A stretch of DNA of 38,111 bases from Hypsibius dujardini. Lineage: Eukaryota; Tardigrada; Eutardigrada; Parachela; Hypsibiidae. The notes under the pieces were generated by a model. It ran no database searches. It had not been told where the DNA came from and saw only the letters and a list, made by a program, of their open reading frames with translations. Location: positions 1 through 38,111 of the forward strand of contig LRSR01005394.1 of assembly GCA_001579985.1 (NCBI GenBank). The letters are read 5' to 3'. The translations under genes were made by a program, and so were the position numbers. Every line of letters begins with the position of its first letter. The stretch's first letter is position 1. Below are positions 11,009-21,629 of the stretch, piece after piece.

Positions 11009-11912
11009 ACGCTCGCTTACAAGGCCTCAATTACCTCTGTCAAATTCAGATCGCTCGAATTTTTTTTTTGAATACTACCTCTCCAACTATGTTGTTAAAA
11101 AATGTGACTTGCGACAGTGGGGCTCCTGTTCAGTGAGGAAAACTCGGGAAGAACCCAAATGTAGCACGATCTTTTGGTCGATTGATTGATTGATCCACGA
11201 GTTCGAATATTGAGTTCCTCATTGTAAACGCGAAAAATGTTTCTCCCTCTTGCATCCAGTTGAAATAATTGGATTGACATCAGCAGAATATGTTTGAATG
11301 TATAGGGGCAGAGGCGTGGAGCTATGAATAATTCTCGAGTGAATCGTGCCTGACCGAAAGCTAAGGATTTCCAATGCCATATCCGCTGTTGTATAAGTCC
11401 GGCTCTGCGAAAACAAATTATTTCAAATTAGATCACGCGAGAACCCAAATTACGCTGCTGATTTTTAATAACTTCAGAATCTTAGAATCTCTTTTGGAAG
11501 TCATTGGGCGAAACTTTGCATCAGTTTGAAAAATATTGCTCGATAAAGCCTTGTTTATCCTTGGTCACCGGCAGGCTCAACCCTCTTGAGAATGATTCAT
11601 GGCTGCGTCCTGCACATGAAAACATTCTGTTGATGTGAACCAAATTATTTCAACTGGAGTCGAGCAAGGAAGAAACATTATTCGCGTTTCCAAAGACAGG
11701 ACTGAAAATTGAACTCCCTTGATCAGTCCATTAAGTGACCGTGAGCGATGTTGTGCTGCAGTTAGATTCTCCCCGAATTTTTTCCCAGTGAAGAGGGGCC
11801 CCACTGCCGTGAGTCATTTTTTTAAACCATAGTGAGGGAAGTAGTATCCAAGAAAAAAGTTTAGCCTCAGTCTGAATTTGACAGAGATAATTGACTTCTT
11901 GTAAGTGCGTGC
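11009..11912. repeat. Large imperfect inverted repeat
   Basis: The plus strand at 11,009-11,368 matches the minus strand at 11,912-11,557 along about 360 bp (shared words include CTCTGTCAAATTCAG, GGCAGTGGGGC-type and CCAGTTGAAATAATT), separated by a 188-bp spacer. By eye about three quarters of the positions agree. This is either a fold-back element or two copies of one dispersed repeat in opposite orientation. Neither arm has a conserved open frame. Confidence 0.8.
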
Positions 11913-12875
11913 TGCTAGGCATGTTCTAGCGACCGTAAAAAATAGCAAAACGTAACATACCAAAAATTACCGGCTCGACAAACAGAGTCAAAAGTCCCAA
12001 CCGGATTAGAACAAATCAAAAAAAGTGGGCTAAATGAACCATCTACGGGTTTCACAAACATGAAACCGGTGTCTTGTTATCATCGCACATGTCGACGTCA
12101 GCAAAAGTGTCAAACTGCGCAAATTAGTTGAAAGTTTTTATATTAAAGTAAACAGCAGTCACTAAAGATTTTTAGATTAGTTTGCAATGGTGATTGAAAA
12201 GTTTGGTCTAGCTTTAGTCAGAACTCGTTCGCCATTTTTATTGTTCGTATTTCCCATTTTCGTATTTTTCTGGTAAGTGACAATAACTTAGCTTAGTGTT
12301 TTAGCGAAATAAAAATACTAGAGTTAGCAAATGAGTTATAAAATACTTTTGTGTTTTAGCTTAGTTGTTTGGTTTTGTTGTGTCATATCCACCCGTCAAC
12401 CGCATCGATGCATTATTTTCATTTACTGCCCGCAAGCTAATGGACTCGGGTACTAGCTCATTTTGCCTTGTGGTGTTTGCGTTGAAAAAAAACCATTGAT
12501 ATGTTTTCTTCTTCATTAAAATATGAATAGTTCGATGATTCCGTTGACAGACTCAGTGACGGGTCGTTTCTGATCTGAGCACCAAATGTGCGGAATAGGC
12601 ATCGAAGCAATCAATATGTTAGGAACCATCATCGTTTGTGGGAGACTGAATTGCAAATAGACATCCAATCCTTCGGACATTTTGTGCCGGCCAAAAGGGA
12701 ACTGGATAAGGTTGCCCCCTTCTCCCCAGGGTATTGCACTATGTCTAAAGAACAAGTCTACTCAGCCGCACCCAGCCTTTAAAATTCACACGACTGCACC
12801 TTCCACTATCACAGGCGTTGCAGATGACACAAAACTGGTCAAAATATTTGTCCAGATATTTCTTTGTACGTAAAA
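11913..12875. other. Intergenic stretch
   Basis: No gene recognised between the inverted repeat and the first receptor pseudogene. Promoter remnants of that gene would be at its right end. Confidence 0.5.
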
Positions 12876-14685
12876 ATGGCAAAAACCGACGTTTCAAGTT
12901 GCACCACTTCCCACAGCTTTCCTTCAGCTGTTTGGCTTTATCCTGAACCCACATGTCGGTAAACGGTTCACCATTCTACTACGTATAATAGCCTTCCTCC
13001 TTGTGGCCGGGAACGTGGAAACCATCACGATTCTGACTATCCGATCTGCCCGATTTCTTAACCTCCCACAATCAAGGCACGGCAGTGACATGGTCATGAT
13101 TATAGCTTGGTGTCCAGATTTCTCCCAATCCTTACGAGATGCCGACGTGCTGGCCCTTTTCTATGCCCAATTCAAGGCGTATGACTTTCTCAACCTGCAG
13201 ATTCAAAGAATGTTTTTGACCTTTGAAGCCGATGAAAGGTCAACAATATATCGTCAATGGAGGAGGACATCCACAGTCATGAGTGCGTCGACGATGATCC
13301 TACAACTCCTTGATCAACTTATAATCTGGTTACCGCGACAAATTCTCAAGGCAGCAACAAAGCAGTCCGTGCCTTCAGCGTCTAGCAATCAAACCTTTAT
13401 TCCTGTAAATAATACTCGAAGAAAATATTGGTAGCGCATCTTACTCAAACGTCCTAGTGTCCTTCATATAGGTTATTCATTTCAGATTGTCAACTTCTTT
13501 TTATCCCAACAAGTGCTAATTTTGGCCGTGACTTCGACGTTGGTCCTACGTTTGTGTGTAATGAAACATAACCATAGTCTCGACAGTCTTCCATCGGGCA
13601 GCATCGACAAAAGGTCCCTACGAAAACAGCTGGAACACATCCAGAACAGTTATACGGATATTTTGAGGTTAAGCAACCAAATTACAGCGGTTTTTGGAGC
13701 AGTTCTTTTGTGTTGATTTGGGTTGGATCAGGTAACGGTGTTGGGATACGTGGCCAATGCAGTTGGCAACTTCGATTATAGACTCTTCGATCCAGTGACA
13801 ACTTGGAAAACCCGTTGTATATGGGCGTTTAGCTTTTTTGCGTACAGTACAGTATTCCTCTGGCCCATTGTGCAGGCATACGAAGAGGTAAAACGCGACT
13901 TCTGTGATGGATGATAACCGCGAACGTCCCAAATTCCACTTGGCAGTACAATTTATATTTAGGCCAGGAAAACAGAACTAAAGTTGTATCATCTGACTGT
14001 GATTATTTGGAACACCGTGTCAGCCGATGATGTCGTTAGAGTTACAGATATAAATATACCGTATATATATATAATATATATAGATAGATATTTAATATAT
14101 ACAGATATAAGTTACAAATATACCGTTGTCACGCGTTATGTAAAACATCAGATGTAAAAATGTAGTCCGCCAGGGCGAAGTTTTTTTTACTGGAAAGGTT
14201 GACTGAAAACTTGAAACACTTCATTGTATGTATAGTTGTTGGAGATTTCAAAATTAACAATTTTGTTTTAGAAACTCTACTCGAGAAGAGAGAGAAATAC
14301 AGATGAGAGACGAGCCAATCTCCTCACTCTTATGTTCCGGCATGTGTGCAATGTTTTTTATCTTTCAGGATAGCAAAATGTATGAACTTCCTTAAACATT
14401 ATAGAACGTCTGCGAGGATAACCAAGTTATTGTGGTGGGCGCTGGGATTGTCTATTTCACCCGCAGTTTCCTGGCTGGAGTAAGTGCATGAGCCATTTCT
14501 TGTCTGTAGCGAATAATTTTCATATGCGCTGTTTACAGACGCTGACGTTCGCCGTGTCCTTTGGCTTCCCTGCATACGGCATTATTGAAAAAGGCCTACC
14601 GGTGGCTCCAGCGCCAGTCAACAAACTCAGTGACCCTTGCTATTGCGATCATCTGTATAATGGAACCACTGCATTACGAAGATAG
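12876..14685 (+). pseudogene. Gustatory-receptor-like 7TM receptor pseudogene (copy 1)
   Basis: It has the same three-exon plan as the intact copy at 16,589: exon 1 about 12,876-13,887, exon 2 14,369-14,479 (111 bp), exon 3 14,539-14,685, with GT-AG borders kept. Family motifs are clear: APLPTAFLQLFGF, FFLSQQVLILAV, GLDQVTVLGYVANAV, AYSTVFLWPIVQAYEE, then DSKMYELP and LTFAVSFGFPAYG. Five lesions are visible: a 1-bp frame slip just after the ATG, in-frame TAG (13,432) and TGA (13,714) in exon 1, and TAA (14,393) and TAG (14,402) in exon 2. Exon 1 otherwise stays in one frame for about 1 kb, so the death is fairly recent. Intron 1 is swollen by a TA-rich microsatellite near 14,058-14,115. Exon 3 is longer than in copy 2 and ends in a Cys-rich tail. 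Confidence 0.9.
14058..14130. repeat. TA-rich microsatellite in pseudogene intron 1
   Basis: Alternating TA/TATAGA sequence in the 481-bp intron, which is about twice the length of the matching intron in the intact copies (221 and 225 bp). Confidence 0.85.
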
Positions 14686-16440
14686 CTCTCTAGACATTAC
14701 TGATCAATATGAGAATAACATCTCGTATCACGTAACTTTTCGACATGTTCATTAAATTATCCCATTCCATACGATAGAATGCCATTAACGTATCATATGA
14801 CGAGTGATGGCGGAGAGTAAGAACTCCCGGTTCCTGGAGAATGATAACTGCGAATATCCACCTGCGCCGGTTCCTTAGAGTTTGGTAAAGTATGTGTTAC
14901 GAACGCGAAAGATCGAAAGGGCACTTGCAACAGATACCTATTTTGATTGAGGGTACGGACCCGGAAAGCTCATTGGGTTTTATTTTAAGGGACTTCAATA
15001 GTTAAGTCAGTATTAAATACACCAGCGTCCACTCTTGGCGCACAGCGGAAAAGACATGAAGTTGCGCAGCATGGGGAACCAAATCTCTTGGCCTCTACAA
15101 TACAAGCAGGCGCTTATACCGCTCGGCCATTGCACCAGTCACAAGGAATGATCAATGACGGATGACACCCTAGACTGTAAACAATTGGCTTTCCAATTTT
15201 TTGTTGTAAATAGTAAACTTTAAAATAAGATTAACCTCTGCCTAGCGACTGACTGAATAGCATTTTTTGAGTTTTTTGAACTGGGCTTGCACGCTGACTA
15301 GACCAAAATCCACGTATAGGTTTGGCCAAGTGACTTTCCCACCCACGAGTCCAACCATATGATGACCAAACCCAGTGCCTTGTTCCATACTTCAGCAAGG
15401 ATATCGTTAAACTATTTTGATTGAAACCTGGGCGGATCTTGCATTTCATGCTTGATTAGAGTTGGCGTTCTTCACTCTTGAAGCGGGCGTAACTTGTGAA
15501 TAACGGTAATTGGCTCTGTCCCAACTTCACGCCGTGAATTAGCGCGTGCTTTACAAACGGCTGAAGTTGAAATTGAGTTGAGATGATTAAAAACACACTT
15601 CATCTATATATGCCAATGACAGCTATAACAATGCCTGCATTGTATAATAATGTTGGACGGTCCCAGTTCAGAATGGGTGTTGGCAGGAAGGCTTCCAAAA
15701 TGGGCTAAAAAGAGAGTACATTTGCATGGGCACATCTGTACCGCATGTGTGAGCCTGTTGGGATAAGTTAGGAGGTTTTGTTTGCCACTTCAGTTTATAG
15801 CAGATAGTCACGTGACCATACAGCATTTAATGACGTCGATAAGCGCAATATGCGATATGTATTTAGGCTATTTTCAAAAGTCAACGTTTGTATTTCCCTG
15901 ATAGATTCCACATTCTGATTTTTTGATCCCACATTAACGTGGATTAGGAAATTAATTTCTTTTTCGATAGACCTATTGGAGATGGGGATCCGTTGGCAAG
16001 GGTTTTGATGGGTTTCAATGGGTTTAGGTTGGAATTTAAGCCTTCAAACAAAACTGCAGCGGCACACCCAAAACAGCGCTAAATGTTTCGGAAAGATTTC
16101 ATTCAGAAACTTCAATCATTCCAGCACAATTTTGCTGTTTTAGAAATTCGAAAAAGATTTGGAATCGAGCAGTGATTCTTCAAAGATAATGTCTAGTTTG
16201 CGGTCTGTTGGTATACGTCACAAACTAATCAATTTAAGTAAGTGATCCACGTAATAGCTTTAAAATCAAAGCTACAATTTTTACTTTTCAGGTTTGATCT
16301 TTATTACTTTTGTAAGCGTAACTGCTGTAACTTCCAGATGCAGAAAAATCTGCCTAGTAACGGCTCAGCTGTTGGGCGAGATGCGCAAAGGGCGTGAAGG
16401 GTCGATGGGTCTGACACAGCAGTCTCCCTTTGCACACACA
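14686..16440. other. Intergenic stretch with a tRNA-like relic
   Basis: No protein gene recognised. A tRNA-like sequence lies at 15,060-15,137 on the minus strand (listed separately). Confidence 0.5.
15060..15137 (-). ncRNA. Class II tRNA-like sequence (SINE head or tRNA pseudogene)
   Basis: The minus strand reads GGTGCAATGGCCGAGCGGTA at its start, a very good A box of the Leu/Ser type, and GGTTCCCCATGC about 50 bp on as a weak B box. The anticodon stem and the 3' acceptor strand pair poorly, so it is not a working tRNA. It is either a degenerate tRNA gene or the head of a tRNA-derived SINE. Confidence 0.45.
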
Positions 16441-16460
16441 CCACACCTGTAACAACCCGG

Positions 16461-16506
16461 ATATATATATTTGTTGAGTGGTTTCAAATTCTCGTTCATT
16501 CAGTTG
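16461..16506 (+). promoter_or_regulatory. Candidate core promoter (TATA plus initiator)
   Basis: ATATATATAT at 16,461-16,470 is followed about 30-35 bp later by TCAGTT at 16,500-16,505, which matches the arthropod-type initiator TCAKTY. This would give a 5' UTR of about 90 bp before the ATG at 16,589. Confidence 0.45.
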
Positions 16507-16588
16507 TGAATTTTCTTCCCCTACACCTTAAACAGACAAGTTTCATCGAAACATAAAGCCCGGGCTATTTGCATCCCAACACAAGAAA

Positions 16589-18193
16589 ATGGCAAAAACC
16601 CCCGAACAGCGGCCATTTAATTTCGCACCCTGGCCGACGTTGTTCCTTCGGCTTTTCGGCCTCATTTCGACAATTCATCACGATAAATTTATCCGTATTA
16701 TTTTCCGTTTAGTTGCGCACATCCATTTGGTCGGTGCTGTGGCGGCGGTTATGATACTCATCATCCGAGTGATCGCATTTATGAGATTTCCCGCATCTTA
16801 TCATGGAAGCAGCAGAATCCTCGTCATGTTCGCACTCGCACCAGGCCTTACAAAGTACATTCGTTCCACCTCCATCATACTTCTCTTTATCTTCTACGGC
16901 AGTGCGTATCATCGTTTGCTCTCAAGGATGACGACGATCTTTCACTCTTCCGACGTGGAAGGCAGAAATGTCTGTTACCGACGATGGCGAAGACATTCCA
17001 CTACCTTGGCCGTACTGTCAGTCGTTTTGCAGCTCTTGGAACATTTCTCGATTCGACTCCAAGAACTAATGTATTACCTCGCTAACAGGCTCACACAAAC
17101 CGTACCAAAAAATATCACAATCAAGCACGAAGATGAAGAAATCGTTCAACAGCAAGTAATATGGGCGGGGTTTTACTTTCAAGTTGTTAGCTTCTTCCTG
17201 TCCCAACAAGTCTTAATTCTGGTCGTCATTTCGGGATTGGCGCTCACTTCTCTTATCACCTCCTACAACCTTTCGATCGACAAACTACGCGGACAAATTC
17301 AGAGCTGCGTTTTTGACAAGCATGTTTTGCTAGTACAGCTGGAAAAGCTTCAGAAACAACTCTCTCAAACCCTTCTGTTAAATGGCGACTTGGCTGCATG
17401 TTTCGGGCTTATCCTTTATTGCGCATTCGGACTGGACCAGGTGACCGTCATGGGAACCGTCGCCGATGCAGTTGTAAGCATCAGACCGGACCCAACCCTT
17501 TGGGTTACCCGATGTTGTGGAGTGCTCATCTTTTCCTGCTACAGCACGGTCTTCCTCTGGCCCCTTGTGCAAGCTCATGAAGAGGTAGGGAAAACGCAAC
17601 ATGTGATGGGTAACACTAAAGAAGAACACGCCTTTTTGTCTCGCTATGTGTAGGCAAATAAAACTGAGTTCAAGTTGTATCGTTTGGCTGTGGCAACTTG
17701 GAGAGAATTCCCATCAGAATTATCGGTAAAGTTTTGTGGCCTTTAATCTGCTTGACAATTTAGATGATTTCTACTCGGACTGAGCGTCCCATTTTTCCCT
17801 TATAGAACAGCAAGATATATGAACTTCCCCAGACTCTCTACACGTCATGCGAAGTCAATCAAGTAGTGGTGAAGGGCGGAGGTCTACTGTACTTTACGCG
17901 GAATCTATTGTTCGGGGTGAGGGGACTTTCTTGTACTATATTTTCGCGTTAGACAGGGACAGCGTACGAGCTGTGGAACTTTTAATCGGCCACGCGGCGC
18001 TTGTCCTGTGTGTACGGTGCCCACAGCCGTGCACACGTTCCATTCCAGTACGACTGTCCCTGTCTAAAGCGAAGATATAGTAATCACTTCCAGTTCGTAA
18101 TGCTTTCCCACTTGCTAACAATTGTCAACTGGTATTTTGCAGACTGTGTCGTTTGCCGTATCCTTTGGTGCCCTTGCATATGGCGTTGCTTAG
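16589..18193 (+). CDS. Gustatory-receptor-like 7TM receptor, intact (copy 2)
   Basis: Exons by homology to the other copies: 16,589-17,584 (332 codons), 17,806-17,916 (37 codons) and 18,143-18,193, giving 385 residues. All junctions are GT-AG and phase 0. Predicted helices lie at about residues 38-64, 76-104, 138-158, 190-222, 264-290 and 304-328, with helix 7 built from exons 2 and 3 (LLYFTRNLLFG plus TVSFAVSFGALAYGV). Family motifs are LSQQVL (204-209), LDQVTVMG (282-289) and YSTVFLWPLVQAHEE (318-332). A sequon at N175 in the helix 3-4 loop and a long charged helix between helices 4 and 5 fit a cytoplasmic N-terminus, as in arthropod gustatory and odorant receptors. I infer a ligand-gated chemoreceptor of the plasma membrane, but the TYxxxxxQF motif typical of insect GRs in helix 7 is not present. 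A MITE sits in intron 2. The unspliced frame runs on to 17,653, which is read-through into intron 1. Confidence 0.82.
17936..18080. mobile_element. TA-flanked MITE in intron 2 of the receptor gene
   Basis: The left end CTATATTTTCGCGTTAGACA is mirrored on the right by the complement of CTATATCTTCGCTTTAGACA; over 26 bp the two differ at two positions. Both ends abut TA (17,934-17,935 and 18,081-18,082). The element is 145 bp. Without it intron 2 would be about 80 bp, close to the 87 bp of the matching intron at 35,174-35,260. It carries no coding frame. Confidence 0.9.
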
Positions 18194-19639
18194 AAATTTT
18201 GTCTGTTCACTGTGTGATGCTCCATGATCACCGGGCCCCATGGGTCATCTTTTCGACCAGAGTTGTAAATTTCGCAAACCACGCGTAACATGATTTTTGT
18301 TTGTCTATCAGCAGAAAAGCTATACTGGGCGCGGTGGTTTTTACAGCTGTTTGTACCATTAAATATAGTGCAGTATTTGGTTCTTAGTGCACGATGTCTA
18401 AGTGACCCGTCTATCAATATGTTGGCCCACTTTTACTCATCCTTGGGGAAGTATATCCGGCGGTCGATGAATCCATCATGAGGCGGAAACCCAACTTTAC
18501 ATCCTCAACCGAGCCTACGTAGTAGCTTCAGGGGAGACCTTCACCCTGTGCACACCCTACCTACGCCCGGTGCGAAGACGATGTGTCACTAGAAATTGCG
18601 TCTCCCTACATTGTGTACATTGTGTACATTGTGTCCTCTTTATTGCCCTTTCAATGTTTTGTTCCCTGGACATTGTGTTCTCTCCTTTCCAGATTATGTT
18701 CACCAGACATGTTCGCCCAGACTATGTGTTCTGTCTTTTCGACACTTTGTCCTCCAGATATTATGCCCACTCAGATAATGATTCTGTTCTTTCAACATTG
18801 TCCACCAGACAAGTTACGCCCGTACGTCATTCTGCCTTACCAAGTATAACGTCCGGTGGATATTTGCTCTACTCTGGCCATTGTGTAATGTTGCAGTACC
18901 GCTATCCTTAACCAGTTTGTTTACTCAATCATTCAGTAAACTACTTACTGCTAGTTAATCTTACACACCACACTTGCTTAAACTCTTGTTTATGAGATTA
19001 TGAACAAACTTGACGCTCTCTACTATTAAAACTTAATGCTCAATGTTTATAATCTACCTTACCGCTCGATGCTGGAGCTTACCTAACGGTGATTCAAATA
19101 GGCGGTACAGGGGCCAAAGACGCCTCGCTAGGGGTAAAGGGAGCTTCGCCCCTTTATTAATGAGTAGTGACAGTAAGTGCATCGCCAATGTCCAGAGATA
19201 GAATGTCTATTTAGCCATATTGTCTGTGGGACAGAATGTCTATCTGGCTATAATGTCTTTGGGGAAAGAATGTTCTCAACCAGAGTGTCTGAGGACAGTT
19301 TCTCCTTCTGGCCACAAAATATAAATGCGGTTGTGATATTGCGCCGTTTTCAATATCCATATGAGGCTTATTTGGCTTTGCTTTACCTCCCCAAGTGAGC
19401 AGATTAGTTACCGTGGTTCTTCGCGGAATTGCGTGAATCCACATGGCCTTGTAGCGTAGCACAAAAGAAAAAGTATATTATTATGGACTGTATGGCCTGT
19501 CAACACAACACACAACACCATCAGATTATGTAGTACCAAAGACGAGACGAGAGAGAAGCAAGGTAGCCAAGAGTTAAAGAAATATCAAAGAAGTAGCTCA
19601 TGGAAAACGACGATTAAAACATAATGGATTACTAATGAT
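18194..19639. repeat. Gene-free stretch with decayed tandem repeats
   Basis: No protein gene recognised. ACATTGTGT-type 9-bp repeats at about 18,605-18,635 lead into degenerate units of about 30 bp to 18,850. A second block at about 19,200-19,310 (AATGTCTATYTRGC...) looks like the same units in reverse orientation. The middle holds a short hairpin-capable GGGAGCTTCGCCCC stretch at 19,139-19,152. Confidence 0.5.
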
Positions 19640-20611
19640 AATGATAGTAGTTACTCAGTGGTATATCTAGTCGCGACAGCCCGTTTCGCTGCGGCCATCG
19701 TAATCAAAGCTGCACGATCCGTTCCGTTCCTGACTGTTTCCCAACGACGACTTCGCTCCTGGCTTCACCGAATACGGCCTATTGGCCATTATAATGGTCC
19801 TTCTTTATATGAGGGAGAGAGCATTCAATTAATTGGGCTAGAAGATAAAAGTTATCAGCTCATCTTTCGGGACCGACTAGATTAAGAAGGCAGTTTACGG
19901 TTTGTGAGTTGTAAGATCAACGACGATGAGCTTGGTGGTAGTTATTTTTCAATTTTTTGAGCAGATGATTGACAAGTTAGGGCTTTTCTTAAACGAGGAT
20001 GAAACCATTGATTCAACACTAACCGTGCCCACTAACGAAACGTATTAACTCAATACTAATGCCATCACCACCATAGAACCATCAGCCATGAATGACAACT
20101 TAGTCTTGGCATTTGCTGTACTTCCGCAAAGCGTAAAATAAGACAGCTGTATATTCTGAGATATCCGGCTTCATGTTGTCGCAACAAGTTCTAGTCCTAG
20201 CAGCGACCGCAGCAGTTGTGCTTTGCACGTTTGTCAAGATACAGTGCCGGCAGATTTCAAGCCTGGAAAGGGAAATGGCAGCTGGTAATGTGGATCGAAA
20301 GACCCTGCAGCAGCAGTGGAAGTACTTCAGGAACGGAACTAAGAGATTTTCTATTTAAATGAGGACGTTGTGAAATGCTTTGGACATATTTTTTTGCCGT
20401 CTTTGTGATGGATCAAATAAGGCTGCTAGGGAACATGGCTGATGCGGTGAACAATTTCAAATCCTCGTTATTCCTGTGGGTCAATCGCGCCTACATGGGC
20501 TCTATATTTGCTCGCTACAGTACAGTTGTTCTGTGGCCAATGGACCAACTCAGTGAAGACTTAAATCATAATCAGGCATATATTGCCGGATCCCGTTTGT
20601 GGAATAGCTAG
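19640..20611 (+). pseudogene. Gustatory-receptor-like 7TM receptor pseudogene (copy 3)
   Basis: Family motifs appear in order but in different frames: a helix 1-like stretch near 19,655-19,715, then FAPGFTEYGLLAIIMVLLY (about 19,750-19,806), which matches the helix 2 signature of the other copies (SGFSEYGRSA, TPGFSETLRA), then MLSQQVLVLAA at 20,173, and MDQIRLLGNMADAV to ARYSTVVLWPMDQLSED at about 20,408-20,560. The helix 3 region is missing or unrecognisable, stops separate the blocks, and no exon 2 or exon 3 was found before the MITE at 20,645. It is more decayed than copy 1. Confidence 0.82.
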
Positions 20612-20644
20612 CTATTTACAAGTCACTAGTGTGTCAGTATATTG

Positions 20645-21071
20645 TAAAGGCTCAAGGGGGGGGGGGCACTGGGACAACTGCTCCTACCTATTTCATTTCT
20701 AAATTGGCGGCAGTTTTGTTTTTTGTTTGGGCAACTGAATTTTCATTTTTTAAAATTCTGAACAGGGTTGCCCCCCAAATTTTATCCGTATTCCAAGCAA
20801 TACGTGTCAAAACCCAACCATTCCAAATTAATTGGGAGAGGTGTAACGGACTTTTCGGGGGGGGGGGTTCTTATGAATAAAAATTAACAATCGTCCCACC
20901 CCCTCCCGACATTGGCCAGAATTGATTAAGGGCACCTAGTCAGATGCGTAACGGACTTCGGGGGGGGGGGCAGAATTTCTTATGAATAAAAATTAGGAAT
21001 CGCCCCCCTCCCTTCCCCGCAGCGACCCGACTTAATTAAGGGGGCAGTTGTCCTAGTGCCCCTCTCCGTTA
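20645..21071. mobile_element. G-tract MITE-like element with inverted ends
   Basis: The left end (TAAAGGCTCAAGGGG... then GGGCACTGGGACAACTGCTCC at 20,661-20,685) is matched by the complement of the right end (TAACGGAGAGGGGCAC, then TAGGACAACTGCC). Inside are two diverged direct copies of a roughly 100-bp unit (about 20,842-20,938 and 20,943-21,050), each starting GTAACGGACTT followed by a G11 run. No coding frame and no clear target duplication were found. Confidence 0.65.
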
Positions 21072-21290
21072 TCCTTTTGTCGATTGGTATCCGCGAAATA
21101 TTTTTTGAACTGATGGGGCGGCAATACACTACTGGCAAATTTCAGCACCATGAAATTTGAATGTGCGGTCTCTTTTCTTCAGAGTTGGAGTTAAGGAGTT
21201 GTAATGCTTTATTGGTGTGGAAGAAGTCGTAAGGGTGTGGAATTTACGAGAGTTATAGCGTTATGACACGCTGTATGCGTCTGACAGTTA

Positions 21291-21383
21291 CAGGAACTAT
21301 AGGAGGTATAAGAATTATAAGAGTTATAGGAGGTATAGTAGGTATGGGAGGTATAAGAGGTATGGAAGGTATAGGAGGTATAC
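21291..21383. repeat. 9-bp minisatellite, G-rich strand
   Basis: Imperfect units of the form TATAGGAGG/TATAAGAGG. The complement (TACCTCCTA) is the unit of the array at 22,772-22,837 and 30,349-30,475, so this array is inverted relative to that one. Frames reading Ile-Pro-Pro repeats are by-products of the 9-bp period. Confidence 0.9.
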
Positions 21384-21629
21384 ATTCTGCGATGTAGTTA
21401 AAGGCTTGGAGTTGAAGTTGAGGAGTTATTGGCATCTCTGAAACCTTTTCTTGAGCTCACATGGCTGGGAGTTTGAGTTTTGGAGTTATCAGCTCAAGAT
21501 AATCAAATCACTTCCGTGCATCATGACGAATTATAACCCGTTCAACAACTAGTCCCAACACTTCATTTTCGGTAGAGGCAAATATGCAGATATTTATCAG
21601 ATGTAGGTTTCAGTGAACTGAACCGCAAA

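Noticed and set aside
17847-18121. Open frames on both strands sharing YYIFALDRDS
   Set aside because: They are translations of the palindromic MITE ends in intron 2.
16589-18193. Assignment of the tandem receptors to rhodopsin-class GPCRs
   Set aside because: No DRY, CWxP or NPxxY equivalents, and the glycosylation pattern implies the opposite topology to the GPCR at 7148-8197.
18570-18911. Cys/His-rich plus-strand frames
   Set aside because: They arise from ACATTGTGT repeats in all three frames.
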